Source: an uncultured Pyrinomonas sp. (GTDB lineage: Bacteria; Acidobacteriota; Blastocatellia; Pyrinomonadales; Pyrinomonadaceae). From it: DNA of 7,785 bases. The stretch spans positions 1-7,785 of the forward strand of contig CAKZOF010000636.1 in the NCBI GenBank assembly GCA_937135995.1, written 5' to 3'. The translations under genes were made by a program, and so were the position numbers. Each line of letters opens with the position of its first letter. Positions within the stretch are counted from its first letter, which is position 1. Of the stretch, positions 6,823 to 7,785 are shown one piece after another. The notes under the pieces are model-generated. The model saw nothing but the letters and a program-made list of their open reading frames with translations. It did no database searches and was not told the origin of the DNA.

Positions 6823-6915
6823 GTGGCACGCGGCAACAGGCTCACGTCAACCTCGTGGTTCCTTGCGCAAGCAGAGGCCGAACGGCGCCGCCCGTTCGTG
6901 CGCTGGCGAAGATGA
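6823..6915 (+). CDS. Possible 30-residue small ORF between kinase and response regulator
   Basis: A GTG at 6823 opens a 30-codon frame ending in TGA at 6913-6915. It is preceded by AGGGAGG (6811-6817) with a five-base gap, one of the better Shine-Dalgarno matches in the window. The peptide begins MARGNRL and ends in an Arg-rich tail (RRRPFVRWRR), with no recognisable domain. Coding is doubtful because such short frames are common by chance. The placement in the kinase-regulator gap and the purine-rich ribosome-site-like run are the only support. It could equally be untranslated leader. Confidence 0.2.
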   Translation: MARGNRLTSTSWFLAQAEAERRRPFVRWRR

Positions 6916-7003
6916 CCGCAGAACACGTTCAAGCGTCGATGCGCGGCGCACGGGGATGAATCTTGACATAAGAAGCCCGGCGTCGCTGCCAAGCAAGATG
7001 CGC

Positions 7004-7009
7004 TATACT
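7004..7009 (+). promoter_or_regulatory. -10-like element placed for a leaderless response-regulator transcript
   Basis: TATACT, five of six to the -10 consensus, ends ten bases before the ATG at 7020. Transcription starting the usual six to eight bases downstream would begin within about five bases of the start codon. No adequate -35 lies 16-18 bases upstream, and no Shine-Dalgarno precedes the ATG. An in-frame TAA at 6969-6971 excludes a longer protein, with no ATG, GTG or TTG in frame between. Confidence 0.4.
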
Positions 7010-7019
7010 GGAACCGACG

Positions 7020-7785
7020 ATGACGGCCTCTTCAGACAAAAAGACGGCCACGGCAGGGCGCAAAGCGCGCATTCTCGTCATCGACGACAAGGAGCAGATG
7101 TGCGCTGTGCTGAAGAAGTTCCTAGTCGGCGAGGGTTACGCAGTGGAAACGGCCCAGAGCGCCGAACAAGCCCTGCAGATCATGGCGCGCGCGCCGTTCG
7201 ATCTGGTGCTGTCCGACGTGCGGATGCCGGGGATGAGCGGGCAGCAACTGCTCGACCATCTTCGCGCGCGCGGCGACGGCGTGGCCGTGATCCTGATGAC
7301 GGCTTTTGGGTCGATCGAAGCTGCTGTCGAAGCGCTCAAGCGAGGTGCCGCCGATTACATCAGCAAGCCGTTCTCGATGGACGACGTACTCTTCAAGATC
7401 AAGCGTGCGCTGGACGAACGTGACTTGCGCCAACGCGTCGTCGATCTCGAACGGCAAGTGGCCGCGCATCGCGCTGCACGCAACGGAGAGTTGATCGGCA
7501 ACAGCGCCGCCATGCAGCGCCTGCGCGAGATCATCGAACGGGTCGCGCCGCTGCCCGACACCGTGCTCATCACGGGCGAAACGGGCACAGGCAAAGAGCT
7601 GGTGGCGCGCGCGCTGCACGAGGCGCGGTTGCGGCAGTTGGGCACGTCCGAACACCGTCCCTTTGTCGCGCTCGATTGCTCGGCCATCCCCGAATCGCTC
7701 ATCGAAGCCGAACTGTTCGGCTACGAACGGGGCGCGTTCACCGGCGCCAGTCAAGCGCGTCCCGGTCTGTTCGAAACGGCCGCGG
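7020..7785 (+). CDS. NtrC-family sigma54-activating response regulator (partial, runs off the right edge)
   Basis: The first 255 codons of a response regulator that, when phosphorylated, should drive ATP-dependent opening of sigma54 promoters. The frame stays open to the last base. The receiver domain (about 16-130) has the acidic pair Asp22/Asp23, phospho-acceptor Asp66 in LSDVRMPGMSG, Thr94 in LMTAFG and Lys116 in SKPF. A linker (about 131-155) contains a charged helix (RDLRQRVVDLERQV) and leads to the AAA+ domain beginning ELIGNSAAM. Walker A is GETGTGKE (186-193), and the sigma54-contacting loop GAFTGA lies at 238-243. The Walker B, sensor and Fis-type DNA-binding parts lie beyond the window. 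ATG 7020 is the only conventional in-frame start after the stop at 6969, although it lacks a Shine-Dalgarno. It follows the kinase gene by 251 bases on the same strand and is very likely its partner. Confidence 0.96.
   Translation, partial: MTASSDKKTATAGRKARILVIDDKEQMCAVLKKFLVGEGYAVETAQSAEQALQIMARAPFDLVLSDVRMPGMSGQQLLDHLRARGDGVAVILMTAFGSIEAAVEALKRGAADYISKPFSMDDVLFKIKRALDERDLRQRVVDLERQVAAHRAARNGELIGNSAAMQRLREIIERVAPLPDTVLITGETGTGKELVARALHEARLRQLGTSEHRPFVALDCSAIPESLIEAELFGYERGAFTGASQARPGLFETAA

Noticed and set aside
6824..6838. TGGCAC followed by GC-rich bases, resembling a sigma54 -24 element
   Set aside because: At the required -12 position the sequence is AACAG instead of TTGC, so the invariant GC pair is missing.
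6963..7009. TTGACA (6963-6968) paired with TATACT (7004-7009) as a promoter
   Set aside because: The spacer would be 35 bases, about twice what sigma70-type polymerase accepts. Only the -10-like element is retained.
1..7785. CRISPR arrays, insertion sequences, tRNA or rRNA genes
   Set aside because: No regularly spaced direct repeats, transposase motifs, terminal inverted repeats or RNA-gene signatures were found on either strand by eye.

Overview
The window is GC-rich bacterial chromosomal DNA (by eye roughly 63-66% GC, with strong G/C third-position bias) carrying five protein genes. It shows no RNA gene, insertion sequence or CRISPR array. Strong Shine-Dalgarno sequences precede two genes, and a near-consensus sigma70-type promoter precedes a third. 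The phylum cannot be fixed from the sequence alone. The mix of a secreted S9 peptidase, a soluble GAF/PAS kinase and an NtrC-type regulator would fit Acidobacteriota, Myxococcota or a similar high-GC group, but that is a guess.

Layout: positions 1-226 are a leader region, possibly with the first bases of a divergent gene at the extreme left. Positions 227-2362 (+) encode an exported S9-family prolyl-oligopeptidase-like serine peptidase. It converges on an IclR-family regulator on the minus strand (2496-3281), with a 133-base gap holding a small hairpin. The regulator is divergent from isocitrate lyase aceA (3696-4976, +) across a 414-base control region. Downstream of aceA on the same strand are a soluble GAF-PAS histidine kinase (5155-6768) and, after a 251-base gap, an NtrC-type sigma54-activating response regulator (7020 to beyond the right edge).

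How they may work together: isocitrate lyase is the committed step of the glyoxylate shunt, and an IclR-type regulator divergent from it is a classical arrangement. The control region holds two inverted repeats built from the same TGTTCA/TGAACA half-site, one an uninterrupted 18-base palindrome and the other inside a 34-base imperfect dyad directly upstream of aceA. The regulator gene has its own TTGACA-17-GATAAT promoter, whose spacer contains a separate 12-base palindrome. The kinase and response regulator look like a cognate two-component pair. Whether they act on aceA or on sigma54 promoters elsewhere cannot be read from the window. Malate synthase, the partner of aceA, is not present here.

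No clearly new system is visible. The most informative parts are the regulatory DNA between the regulator and aceA, and the apparently leaderless start of the response regulator.
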